Of a DNA stretch of 64,000 bases, positions 53,254 through 61,122 are shown in pieces. This DNA comes from Myxococcota bacterium (GTDB lineage Bacteria > Myxococcota_A > UBA9160 > SMWR01). Location of the stretch: NCBI GenBank assembly GCA_022447545.1, contig JAKVBI010000004.1, positions 85,643 through 149,642 of the forward strand, read 5' to 3'. Below the pieces are notes generated by a model. It saw nothing but the letters and a program-made list of their open reading frames with translations, was not told the DNA's origin and did not search any database. The position numbers were made by a program, and so were the translations under genes. Within the stretch, counting starts at the first letter, position 1. Each line of letters starts with the position of its first letter.

Positions 53254-53657
53254 CCGTTGCCGTGAGTGAGGCGGCTCTTTGCCACGAGGTGATCGAGAAT
53301 CACCTCGTCCAGCGGCTTGCGTGAGACGATCCCCTCGCCGAACGGGGGCACCGGGTTCGTGGACCCCAGGCTTCCGCCCACCCTTCCCCCCACTCGCTCA
53401 TCGATGACCGGATCCAGTTCACCCCTTTCGAGGCCTTCGATCATCTCCCTGTGCTGAGCCTCCATCAATTCACGCACGCGAGCCTCGAGATCCGCCGCAT
53501 CGAGTTCCGCCGCGTAGTCGCTTTTGCGACTGCTCAGGATGGCCCCCTCGAAGAAGACGTGGCTGATGACGTGAGGGCGGTCGAGACCGCTGTCCTCAGT
53601 CTGCACGTGAAACCGAAGTCCACGGTGGTCCACGTCGGTGTTGAACCCCGTAAGCAT
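53250..53657 (-). CDS. conserved hypothetical protein coupled to ftsE
   Basis: A 135-residue protein beginning MLTGFNTDVDHRGLRFHVQT, then EDSGLDRPHVISHVFFEGAILSSRKSDY, a helical acidic middle (VRELMEAQHREMIEGLERGEL) and a Pro/Gly-rich tail. It looks soluble and lacks a signal. I recall similar short proteins in delta-proteobacterial genomes, without known function. The stop overlaps the ftsE start by four bases, pointing to a role with division or simply shared expression. Confidence 0.75.
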   Translation of the reverse strand: MLTGFNTDVDHRGLRFHVQTEDSGLDRPHVISHVFFEGAILSSRKSDYAAELDAADLEARVRELMEAQHREMIEGLERGELDPVIDERVGGRVGGSLGSTNPVPPFGEGIVSRKPLDEVILDHLVAKSRLTHGNG

Positions 53658-54042
53658 CAGGATGTCTGGCCCCCCGGATTGCGCCCCGACCCACCCTCAC
53701 AACCCCTCGAGCGTGGACGTACACCTCTCTCCCGCCCGAGGATCGTCCCCCGCTACGCGGTTGTCGAGCACCGGCAGCAAGAAACCTCGCGCCTCCGGGC
53801 GAGCGGAGGCGGGTCTCCCGTCGCGAATCGGCGGGTTGGCAGGGAAACTGAATGCCCCGCGGGGGAGTCGTGAGTAAATGACCGGCCCGTTCTCTGGAAC
53901 CCTCGTCACGCGGCAATCTCACGCTCGTTTGTGAGAGATCGGGTAGCTAGTGTCCCGCCGGTGCCCCCCATGGATCGAGTTTCGAGGAATCCCAGTGCGA
54001 TCCCACCATCGGCCCGTAGCGAGCTGGCGGAGCTTCTGAGCG
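53658..54042. other. 385-base divergent gene-free region
   Basis: Between the ftsE-linked hypothetical gene (minus) and a membrane protein gene (plus). No good coding frame. It contains a perfect 8-base stem CGCCTCCG-GGCGAG-CGGAGGCG (53790-53811). The arms repeat the same word seen in the iscS-cysC spacer dyad (41605-41675). Promoters are expected but none is clear. Confidence 0.35.
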
Positions 54043-55191
54043 ATGACCCTGCGTGGGAACGGCGTCCTGCATCCCGCCATCCTCGCGGGCGGGTTCGCCA
54101 TCTTCGGGGGCGCAACCGCGAGCCCTCGCGGGATGTCGCATCTGGGCGCCTGGGGATCCCACCAGTACTTCTTCGACTACGCGACGCTGGGGTTCGTTCG
54201 CCGCGGCTTCGTTGCCACCTTGTTGGCACCGCTCCCCGACGCGTTCGTCCTTGCCGCCGCCCCCTGGCTGATGCTCGTTGCAACCTTCGGCTTGTTCGCG
54301 GTCTTCGTCCGGTGGACGATGCGAGCATTTCACCCGGGCCCGGACTCGCTGCGCACCGCCTGGCTCTGGTCCGCGGTTCTCTGTCCGCTGACCTTCATGA
54401 ACCTCGGATTCGACAACGGGCGCTACGACGTGTTGGGGTTACTGTTGACCTGCGCAGCTCTGACAACCGCCAATCGTGGAAAGCCGTGGCTCGCGGGTAG
54501 CGCCGTGGCGCTGTCATGCCTGATCCACGAGGCGAGCCTCGTGCTCTTTGCTCCCCTCGTCATCGTCACGAGTTGGTCTATCGCCAGCAGAACGAACCCC
54601 TCCGCGCGAACGTCGATACTCGTTCGCCTGTGTACTCCGATCGTGCTGGTCGTGATCGCGCTCCTGGCATGGGGAAGCTACGAGCCGGGGCACCCCGCGC
54701 TGATGGAGCACTTCAAGAAACTCGAGGCACTCCAAGACGTAAGTTCCGACAATCGCTTTCGCGCAACTCGCGTGCTCACGGACGGACCCTTCGACCACGT
54801 GCAGATCTACCTGCGCGACCTCATATCCAGCCGCCGGCTCTGGCAGAACCTGCTCGCGGGGATCGTGACCAGTCTCATCGTGGGATCGGTCATCCGCGAT
54901 ACCCGCTCGGTATTGCGACTTCCGCTCCTCTGGGTGGGAGCCCTCGCGCCCCTGTTGCTGATCCCCATCGCTAGCGACATCTTCCGTTGGATGTCTCTCG
55001 CCACCTTGAACGTCTATCTGGGATTCACATTCATATGCGCGAATCGCCCAGAACTGTTGGACCGAATCCCCGAGGCCGACGACTTCCCTTCACTCGCTCC
55101 CATGGGCTTATTCGCTGTTCTAGGCCCCATGGGTGTCACGTCATTCGCTCCCGTGTGGCAGGAAATCATCCAACTCGTCACTCGCCCGTGA
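54043..55191 (+). CDS. polytopic membrane protein, possibly surface-glycan related
   Basis: About 382 residues with roughly nine hydrophobic helices (for example FVLAAAPWLMLVATFGLFAVFV, PIVLVVIALLAWG, LLWVGALAPLLLIPIA). Early motifs SHQYFFDYATLGFVRRGF and FMNLGFDNGRYDVLG plus LSCLIHEASLVLFAPL recall EpsG-like or GT-C-type polymer proteins, but no firm family is seen. The ATG at 54043 is used. The end overlaps the convergent pentapeptide gene by 51 bases. Confidence 0.75.
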   Translation: MTLRGNGVLHPAILAGGFAIFGGATASPRGMSHLGAWGSHQYFFDYATLGFVRRGFVATLLAPLPDAFVLAAAPWLMLVATFGLFAVFVRWTMRAFHPGPDSLRTAWLWSAVLCPLTFMNLGFDNGRYDVLGLLLTCAALTTANRGKPWLAGSAVALSCLIHEASLVLFAPLVIVTSWSIASRTNPSARTSILVRLCTPIVLVVIALLAWGSYEPGHPALMEHFKKLEALQDVSSDNRFRATRVLTDGPFDHVQIYLRDLISSRRLWQNLLAGIVTSLIVGSVIRDTRSVLRLPLLWVGALAPLLLIPIASDIFRWMSLATLNVYLGFTFICANRPELLDRIPEADDFPSLAPMGLFAVLGPMGVTSFAPVWQEIIQLVTRP

Positions 55192-56055
55192 AGCCTCAGC
55201 CTCGAACGATCTCCAGGCCCCTGAACGACGGCCGTGCAAACCCGATGAGCAACGCCCTCGGAAGGCCATTGCCAGGACCCCCATTCCCAGGAGCAGCCCG
55301 GTGGAGGGCTCTGGGATGAGATTCCAACCCGCTGCGACGGGGTTGAAGAGGGTGCTTCCATCATCACCCGTCCATGTGTCGATAAAAATGGTGTTTGCAT
55401 CGTAGTTGGCGATCCCGGTGGTGGTGCCAAGGAACCGAGCACCCGTCAGATCAGCACCTAGGAAATCGGTATCGCTCAAGTCCGTGCACCCGAGATTCGC
55501 ATGACTGAGGTCAGCCTCCACAAAAATCGCCCCGGCCAGGTTTGCACAGTAGAGATTGGTGTAGACCAGGCTCGCGCCGGTCAGATTGGAATTGGACAGG
55601 TTCGAGTAGGAGGCGTTGGCTTCGTTCAGCGTCGCGTTGAAAAAAAACGCCGGACTCGCCTCGGCTTCGAACATCGTCGCGTGTTCCAAAGTGGCCCCGT
55701 TCAACACGGCATCGCTCAAGTCCGCTTCCAGCAGATTCGCCTCGGTCAGGTCGGCCCCGAGTAGAGACGCGCCTTCGAGATCGGCCTGGGAAAGGTCCGC
55801 TCCCGTCAGATCCGCTCCGGTCAGGGTCGCGTGGCCGAGATCCGCCCCCGACAGATTCGCTTCCCTCAGTTCCGCTGCGGTTAGGGTGACGTGGCCCAAG
55901 GCCGCGTCCTCGAGGTCGGCCCCGTTCAAGGTCGCCCCCGCCGCGATATCGAAATTGCCGATCAGAACCCCGGCCTTCGTGTAGACCAGTGTCGCAGCCG
56001 ATGGTGGGCTCAAAACGAACCCCACCACCCATCCCCAGAAGATGAGCCGAGCCAA
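55141..56055 (-). CDS. pentapeptide-repeat protein with PEP-CTERM sorting signal
   Basis: About 304 residues. The signal peptide ends near PPSAATLVYT. Residues of about 38-210 are pentapeptide repeats of the A(D/N)Lxx type (GADLTGADLSQADLEGASLL), which fold as a right-handed quadrilateral beta-helix. A spacer (DTWTGDDGSTLFNPVAAG) leads to the PEP-CTERM signal at 248-268: IPEPSTGLLLGMGVL, then FRGR. Normally the protein ends there; here 36 more residues follow. The TTG start at 56053-56055 has GGAGG upstream. An exosortase must be encoded outside the window. Confidence 0.85.
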   Translation of the reverse strand: MARLIFWGWVVGFVLSPPSAATLVYTKAGVLIGNFDIAAGATLNGADLEDAALGHVTLTAAELREANLSGADLGHATLTGADLTGADLSQADLEGASLLGADLTEANLLEADLSDAVLNGATLEHATMFEAEASPAFFFNATLNEANASYSNLSNSNLTGASLVYTNLYCANLAGAIFVEADLSHANLGCTDLSDTDFLGADLTGARFLGTTTGIANYDANTIFIDTWTGDDGSTLFNPVAAGWNLIPEPSTGLLLGMGVLAMAFRGRCSSGLHGRRSGAWRSFEAEASRASDELDDFLPHGSE

Positions 56056-56102
56056 ATCCCTCCCCTTTCACTCTCTTCCCAAAGGTGAAAGAAGTGAGGG
56101 GA

Positions 56103-56108
56103 AATATA
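56103..56108 (-). promoter_or_regulatory. candidate -10 box for the PEP-CTERM gene
   Basis: TATATT on the minus strand in an AT-rich patch, about 48 bases before the TTG start. No good -35 box is seen at the right distance, so an activator or another sigma factor may be needed. Confidence 0.3.
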
Positions 56109-56131
56109 CCCAATTTTTTCAGACCCATGAA

Positions 56132-56212
56132 ACAAACCCGCAATTTTTGGGGTGAAAACCAACCATCGGTGAGGGCGGCCCTGGTGCCCGCGGGGCAAAA
56201 GAGCGGGTTTGT
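56132..56212. repeat. spaced inverted repeat before the LOG gene
   Basis: ACAAACCCGC (56132-56141) and GCGGGTTTGT (56203-56212), perfect over ten bases, 61 bases apart, in the divergent region between the PEP-CTERM and LOG genes. Could form a long mRNA hairpin or a DNA loop. Confidence 0.4.
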
Positions 56213-56318
56213 CCGACTGACCGACATTTTCCACGAGAGAATGCCGTGGGAAGTCCCCGTCCAAGGATTGGGTTTCATCGCGAGCCGCGAGGGTCGGTTC
56301 CATCGGGTGAGAGAGATC

Positions 56319-56894
56319 GTGCAACGTATCTGCGTCTTCACGGGGTCCAGTGTCGGTACGAGGAGCGACTATGCGCTCGCAGCCCGGAGCCTCGCTCGGG
56401 AACTCGTGTCGCGAGAACTCGGCCTCGTCTACGGAGGCGCCAATGTCGGTCTCATGGGAATCCTGGCCAACGCGGTATTGGACCTCGGTGGACACGTCAT
56501 CGGCGTGATCCCGGAATCCCTGGCTGCCGAAGAGGTCGCCCACGAGCAGCTTTCCGAACTTCGAATCGTGAACTCGATGCACGAGCGAAAAGCGCAGATG
56601 GCCGAGCTTTCGTCCGGCTTCATCGCGCTTCCCGGGGGTGTGGGGACGCTCGAGGAAATCTTCGAGATCTTCACATGGGCACAGCTCGGTTTGCACCGAA
56701 AACCCTGCGGGCTTCTCGATGTACAGGGATACTTCGATCTTTTGATCGCATTCCTCGACCATGGCGTCAACGAACGATTCCTCAAACCCGAGCATCGAGG
56801 GATGCTCCTGGTCGAGCAAGACCCTGGGCGCCTGCTCGATGCCTTCAATGCATACACACCACCGGACCTGGGAAAGTGGATAGGGCGTGACTGA
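56319..56894 (+). CDS. LOG family protein (TIGR00730)
   Basis: Rossmann-fold protein of about 191 residues. ICVFTGSSVG at the start, LVYGGANVGLMG, and the family signature ALPGGVGTLEEIFEIFTWAQLG. Members are cytokinin riboside phosphate phosphoribohydrolases or nucleotide hydrolases and were long misannotated as lysine decarboxylases. The GTG at 56319 gives the usual family N-terminus; a GTG at 56307 is nearly as likely. The frame is open far upstream, but the extra residues look non-coding. Confidence 0.88.
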   Translation: MQRICVFTGSSVGTRSDYALAARSLARELVSRELGLVYGGANVGLMGILANAVLDLGGHVIGVIPESLAAEEVAHEQLSELRIVNSMHERKAQMAELSSGFIALPGGVGTLEEIFEIFTWAQLGLHRKPCGLLDVQGYFDLLIAFLDHGVNERFLKPEHRGMLLVEQDPGRLLDAFNAYTPPDLGKWIGRD

Positions 56895-57058
56895 TGGTCG
56901 GAGGCAAACGGAGCGGGCTCGAGGTCACGGAATGGAATCAACGTTCGAAGCGGAAACGCCCTTCGATTGCGGTACCGAATCGACGATTGGTGGAACCGAC
57001 CCGTAGACTCTAAATCACCCATCCCATACGAAGGCACCGATCAACACGGAGGAGAATG

Positions 57059-58192
57059 ATGGAGACCCACGGACATTGTGATGACCGCTTCGCCAGAGTG
57101 CGAGACGCCTTCGAGGAGAACTTCACGCAACGGGGGGACATCGGAGCTTGCTTTGCAGTGACGTTGGAGGGCGAATACGTGGTCGACATCTGGGGAGGAC
57201 ACCGGGACACGGAACGCTCGAAACCCTGGCAGGAGGACACGATCGTCAATGTCTACTCCACCACCAAGACCATGACCTTTCTCAGCGCGCTGATGCTGAG
57301 CGATCGCGGGCAGCTGGACCTCGAAGCCCCGGTCGCAGACTACTGGCCCGAATTTGCCGCCCGTGGCAAGGAAAACGTCCGGGTCAAGCACTGCCTGAGC
57401 CATTCCGCCGGCCTTCCCGGTTTCAGCCGCCCTTTCGAGAATGCCGAATTGTATGACTGGGATTTCGCCTGTGCAGATCTGGCTGGACAGGCGCCCTGGT
57501 GGGAACCCGGCGCCCAGAGCGGCTACCACGCCATCACGCAGGGCTATCTCATCGGCGAGGTGATTCGAAGAATCACGGGCAAGTCCTTCGGCACGTTCTT
57601 TCGAGAAGAGGTGGCCGAAAAAGTGGGAGCCGATTTCCACATCGGCGTCGACAGAAAACACTTCGATCGCATCGCGGACCTCGCGTCGCCGGCCGAAGAC
57701 ATGCCGATCCTCGAGATGGATCCAGAATCCATTCCAGGCCGAGTCTTCACCAATCTCGACATCATCGGCGACACGACGCGAACCGACGGCTGGCGCCAGG
57801 CGGAAATTCCCGCAGCCAATGGCCACGGGAATGCACGCTCGGTCGTACGGGCACAGACAGCGATGGCCAACGGGGGCAGCGCTTTCGGGGAGCAGCTGTT
57901 GTCGGCCGAGGGCTGCCAGAAGGCGCTCGAACTCCAGACCGATGGAATGGACGCCGTACTCATGCAACCGGTTCGTTTTGCCATGGGCTATGCCCTGCCG
58001 AGCACCGAGATCCCGGTGAGCCCGAGCCCTCATGCACTGTGGTGGGGGGGTGCCGGCGGATCCACCATCGTCGTGGATCTAGACACACACTTGTGTTTTT
58101 CCTACGTGATGAACCAGATGACCCATCAGATTCTCGGCGATCCTCGAGGCGGCAGCCTCGGTAAAGCCGTCTACGAATCTCTGGGCCTGTGA
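57059..58192 (+). CDS. class C beta-lactamase-fold serine hydrolase
   Basis: About 377 residues of the EstB/family VIII esterase or beta-lactamase C group. The nucleophile motif SxxK is STTK at residues of about 67-70 (VNVYSTTKTMTF). CLSHSAGLPG and GYHAITQGYLIGEVIRRITG surround the tyrosine. WWGGAGGS replaces the third box, as in esterases of this group. No signal peptide, so cytoplasmic. GGAGGAG precedes two adjacent ATG codons; the second (57059) has better spacing. Confidence 0.9.
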   Translation: METHGHCDDRFARVRDAFEENFTQRGDIGACFAVTLEGEYVVDIWGGHRDTERSKPWQEDTIVNVYSTTKTMTFLSALMLSDRGQLDLEAPVADYWPEFAARGKENVRVKHCLSHSAGLPGFSRPFENAELYDWDFACADLAGQAPWWEPGAQSGYHAITQGYLIGEVIRRITGKSFGTFFREEVAEKVGADFHIGVDRKHFDRIADLASPAEDMPILEMDPESIPGRVFTNLDIIGDTTRTDGWRQAEIPAANGHGNARSVVRAQTAMANGGSAFGEQLLSAEGCQKALELQTDGMDAVLMQPVRFAMGYALPSTEIPVSPSPHALWWGGAGGSTIVVDLDTHLCFSYVMNQMTHQILGDPRGGSLGKAVYESLGL

Positions 58193-58277
58193 TGCGTCGT
58201 AGCGATACGTGAGCCCCACGCGCGATCATCAAGGTCGATGCAGTGAAGGGGTGGAGCCCCTTCTCCCGAACGCGGAT

Positions 58278-59648
58278 TCAGTACATGTAGCCAAGCGCTT
58301 CCAACTGCTCTCGGTCCTCCTGAGTGATTTCGGGAGCGTCCATATCGTCGGGCAGGGTCAGGTCCATGTGGACACCCACAGTCCGAAGAAGTTCGCGCAG
58401 TTCCTCCAGATCACTGGGATGAGGCTTTTCTTCGCCGGGGTCGTCTTCGAGTTCAAAGCGTGAAACGGACCCGTTGAGTTCGAGAATCCACTTCTCCCGA
58501 CCGTGGACTACAGCCAAGCGGTGTTGTGACCACGAATCGGGCAGGAACAACTCCGCGACTGCGGGACGCGCCGACAGGTCCTCACCGCGGAGCGCCGGAA
58601 CCAGACTACGACCTCGCCAGGACTCCGGAGGCTTCACCCCGGCAAGCTGGAGCAGAGTCGGAGCCACGTCGATGATCGACACCGGATTCAGATCCTCCCG
58701 AGGCTGACCGTTCGGACCGGAGAGCAACAGCGGAACGTGCACCATCAACTCGCTCAGGGCCGTTCCGTGGAGATATCGGCCGCCCTCGCCCAAGAATTCT
58801 CCATGATCCGAGACTAGAACGATCCAAGTCGAATCGAGAACCCGTGCATCCTTCAGGGTGTCGAGCATTTTCGACAGGGCCCTATCCACCTCCATCACGT
58901 CTGCAGCGTACAAGCGCCGAGTCAACGCCGACTCCTCGGCATCGAGCCCGAAGTTCTTTCGATAGAGTTTCCCCGTGAGCATGCGAGCCCTCGCCACGCA
59001 GTCGGGTTCCGCGGTTTCGGGGCACAAATAGGGGGTGTGGGGTTCCATCAGGTGGAGATAGACGAAGAACGGCGACGCTTCCGGCTTGCGGACGTGGCGC
59101 CGTATCCAGTCCATGGCCTGTGGAATCACGGCACTCGCTGGCGCGACACGCTTCTCACTCCATATGGGCAGCTCTCCGCCGAGTTTCGTGTGCCCGGGAT
59201 GCCGGACCAGCGTGCGATCAGAAAACCCCTGGAGAATGCCCCGCGCCGGAACGATCAATCGGCTCGCGGACCAAGCCGCAGTTTGGTATCCGGCGGTGGA
59301 GAGAGCCCCCGCGAGGGTGCTGGCCCCTGCGCCCAGATGAGAACCCCAATGCATGACCTGATGCTGCGACGGCATCTCGGAGACGAACAGCGAAGCCACC
59401 GAGGGGAGCGTCCAGGGAGACGTCGAGTACGCATTGACGAACCACGTTCCACGCTCTGCGAGCCGATCAAAGCCCGGCGTAGAGACCTCAGAACCGGCAA
59501 ATCCCAAATGATCCAGACGCAGGGTATCGACCATCACGACGATGAAGTTGGGCGCGCGGTCCTGTTTCGGTGCTGAGCACGCCAGCACGGCAAATGCGCA
59601 GGCCAGCGAAGCGACCTCTCGTACACAAACGCGCGACCAGAAAGACAT
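58278..59648 (-). CDS. sulfatase-like lipoprotein
   Basis: Alkaline phosphatase-superfamily hydrolase of about 456 residues with a lipoprotein signal (LACAFAVLACS). Metal and fold motifs: NFIVVMVDTLRLDHLG, HLMEPHTPY, VLVSDHGEFLGE and HGTALSELMVHVPLLL. At the nucleophile position it has TSPWTLPSVASLF. This lacks the Cys of the C-x-P-x-R formylglycine motif, so it may use Ser or Thr, or act as a phospho-transferase or hydrolase instead. ATG at 59646-59648 with no ribosome binding site; a strong -10 box is seven bases away. Confidence 0.88.
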   Translation of the reverse strand: MSFWSRVCVREVASLACAFAVLACSAPKQDRAPNFIVVMVDTLRLDHLGFAGSEVSTPGFDRLAERGTWFVNAYSTSPWTLPSVASLFVSEMPSQHQVMHWGSHLGAGASTLAGALSTAGYQTAAWSASRLIVPARGILQGFSDRTLVRHPGHTKLGGELPIWSEKRVAPASAVIPQAMDWIRRHVRKPEASPFFVYLHLMEPHTPYLCPETAEPDCVARARMLTGKLYRKNFGLDAEESALTRRLYAADVMEVDRALSKMLDTLKDARVLDSTWIVLVSDHGEFLGEGGRYLHGTALSELMVHVPLLLSGPNGQPREDLNPVSIIDVAPTLLQLAGVKPPESWRGRSLVPALRGEDLSARPAVAELFLPDSWSQHRLAVVHGREKWILELNGSVSRFELEDDPGEEKPHPSDLEELRELLRTVGVHMDLTLPDDMDAPEITQEDREQLEALGYMY

Positions 59649-59956
59649 TGGAACTAGTATAGGATCCCTGCCACGCCAGAAGATCCGATGATTTCTCCCC
59701 GCTCGGAGCGGCCGCGCATCGCACTCCCACCCACCCGGACGGGAACCCAGGCCTATCGGGACAATGTGGGGAAGCCGAAACAATCCGATCCTCAAATCGA
59801 GGACTCCCCCGGGGTCTCGACCTCGGAACAGGGCACACAGGCGCCTCTCTCAGAACCAGCGGCTCCCTCTGCCCAGCTAATTCCTACCAGTTTGGGCCTC
59901 GACGAGCGAGAATCACAGGACCCGAGGCGATCCGCCCGATTCGCGATTGGAGAGCC
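59649..59956. other. 308-base divergent region between sulfatase and histone-fold genes
   Basis: No supported gene. Its left end carries the sulfatase -10 box. No -35/-10 pair is evident for the histone-fold gene. A plus-strand frame through most of it has low-complexity composition and overlaps the next gene, so I do not call it. Confidence 0.4.
59656..59661 (-). promoter_or_regulatory. -10 box placed for a leaderless sulfatase mRNA
   Basis: TATACT on the minus strand, followed by seven bases and the ATG. Transcription would start at the A of the start codon, which fits the absence of a ribosome binding site. Confidence 0.4.
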
Positions 59957-60508
59957 ATGTCAGAATCTCAGCCCCAAGGCCAGAACGGATGGAAGAAATG
60001 CAGTGCCTGCAAAAAGCCCATCGACTTCGGAGCCCGTTACTTCGTATGCAGTGTCTCGACCTGCAATCGAAAACGTACGGCGCTTCAATTCTGTGACGTA
60101 AGTTGCTGGGAGGTCCACCTGCCCGTCGCTCGACACCGAGAGGCCTGGGCAGAGGAACGCCACGCGCCGAGCGAGACCGAGGCAAGGCGCACAGCTGCAA
60201 ACGATCCGAGCGCCGGGTCCACTGCTCGAAAGCCCCGCCGGATCATTGCACGACCATCCGAAAAGCAGGCTGAAGGAGGTCCAGCGCGATCCCCGGGTGG
60301 CTCCTCTCCACCTGAGGAGGTCCTGATCGTGGCCAGCCGCCTGAAGGAATATGTCCGCGTCGTATCGGGGTACAAGACCAGCGATCGCGTGCTGAACCCA
60401 CTCTCGGACATCGTGAGAGAAATCGTTCAGGAAGCCATCCAGAATGCCCGCTCGGAAGGACGCATGACGGTTCTCGAACGCGACATCCCACAGAAATCGC
60501 GCCGTTAG
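59957..60508 (+). CDS. zinc-finger and histone-fold protein
   Basis: A 183-residue protein in three parts. Residues 15-60 hold C15-x2-C18, C31-x4-C36, C46-x3-C50, H54 and H60, spaced much like MYND/HIT zinc fingers (FCDVSCWEVHLPVARH). Residues 70-118 are a basic, disordered linker rich in Arg, Pro and Ser. Residues 121-177 match a histone fold: helix 1 VLIVASRLKEYVRVVSG, long helix 2 ending VQEAIQNARSEG, then RMTVLERDI. That last segment aligns with the archaeal GRKTI..EDI pattern. It probably binds DNA as a dimer. ATG at 59957 with GGAGA upstream. Convergent with a DksA/TraR gene. The fold call is from motif reading only. Confidence 0.8.
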   Translation: MSESQPQGQNGWKKCSACKKPIDFGARYFVCSVSTCNRKRTALQFCDVSCWEVHLPVARHREAWAEERHAPSETEARRTAANDPSAGSTARKPRRIIARPSEKQAEGGPARSPGGSSPPEEVLIVASRLKEYVRVVSGYKTSDRVLNPLSDIVREIVQEAIQNARSEGRMTVLERDIPQKSRR

Positions 60509-60531
60509 CCTACCGAATGGTCGCGCCAACC

Positions 60532-60888
60532 TCAGTTGCGCTCACGCGCTTTCTGGCACTCGATACAGAACAAGCTCTCGGGACGGGCCTTGAGGCGCGC
60601 AAAGCCCACGCACTCCCCGCAGTTCATACAATCACCGTACTCGTCTTCTTCGAAACGGCGGAGAGCCGAGCGCACCAACTGCAGCCGAGCCCCCTGAGCA
60701 TGGCGATTGGCCTCGATCATCTTCTGCTGCTGGATGGCGTCCATCCTCGACACGCGACCCAACGCAGGCTGGTCCAACTCGACGGGTTGTGCCGCTTCGG
60801 CGGAGGACTCTAGGGTCTCCCGAATCTCCCGTTCCATGGTTTCGAGGTCCTGACGAAGCTCTGAAAACTGGGCAGCAGACAGACCCAC
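60532..60888 (-). CDS. second DksA/TraR zinc finger protein
   Basis: A 118-residue protein with a helical N-terminus (LRQDLETMEREIRETLESSAE), a coiled-coil hairpin and a C4 finger: C-x2-C in GDCMNCGECVGFARLKARPES and C-x2-C in LFCIECQKAR. The DksA tip acidic pair is less clear than in the 13541-13903 paralogue (LDQPALGRVSRMDA region), so it may act differently. GTG start at 60886-60888. Ends 24 bases from the histone-fold gene, convergent. Confidence 0.88.
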   Translation of the reverse strand: MGLSAAQFSELRQDLETMEREIRETLESSAEAAQPVELDQPALGRVSRMDAIQQQKMIEANRHAQGARLQLVRSALRRFEEDEYGDCMNCGECVGFARLKARPESLFCIECQKARERN

Positions 60889-61071
60889 GGATCAGCAAAC
60901 GCCGACGGAAGGGAGCACCGTATTCGCGCGACCCCGCCCCATGCTTGCGTTACTCGATCGCACGAGGTCACCCTACCACAGGACACAGACCCACGAGCCC
61001 ACAGGACCCGCCAGCGGCGACAAAGTTGCCCCTCCGACACACCGACTTGTCGAGAATCGGCAGGGCGATTC

Positions 61072-61084
61072 ATGGTAATACCAT
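61072..61084. promoter_or_regulatory. palindrome before the GPH transporter
   Basis: ATGGTA-A-TACCAT, perfect 6-base arms, 38 bases before the transporter start. Possible regulator site. Confidence 0.35.
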
Positions 61085-61122
61085 TCCATCCACGGAGTTT
61101 CCCGTAAGCGCGAGAAGACCGA

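Noticed and set aside
57041-58033. Minus-strand open frame opposite the serine hydrolase
   Set aside because: The plus-strand protein has the SxxK and WGGAGG motifs and a strong ribosome binding site; the minus frame has none.
59688-60101. Plus-strand frame of 137 codons overlapping the histone-fold gene start
   Set aside because: Low-complexity Ser/Pro/Arg product, no ribosome binding site, and it overlaps the better-supported gene by about 145 bases in another frame.
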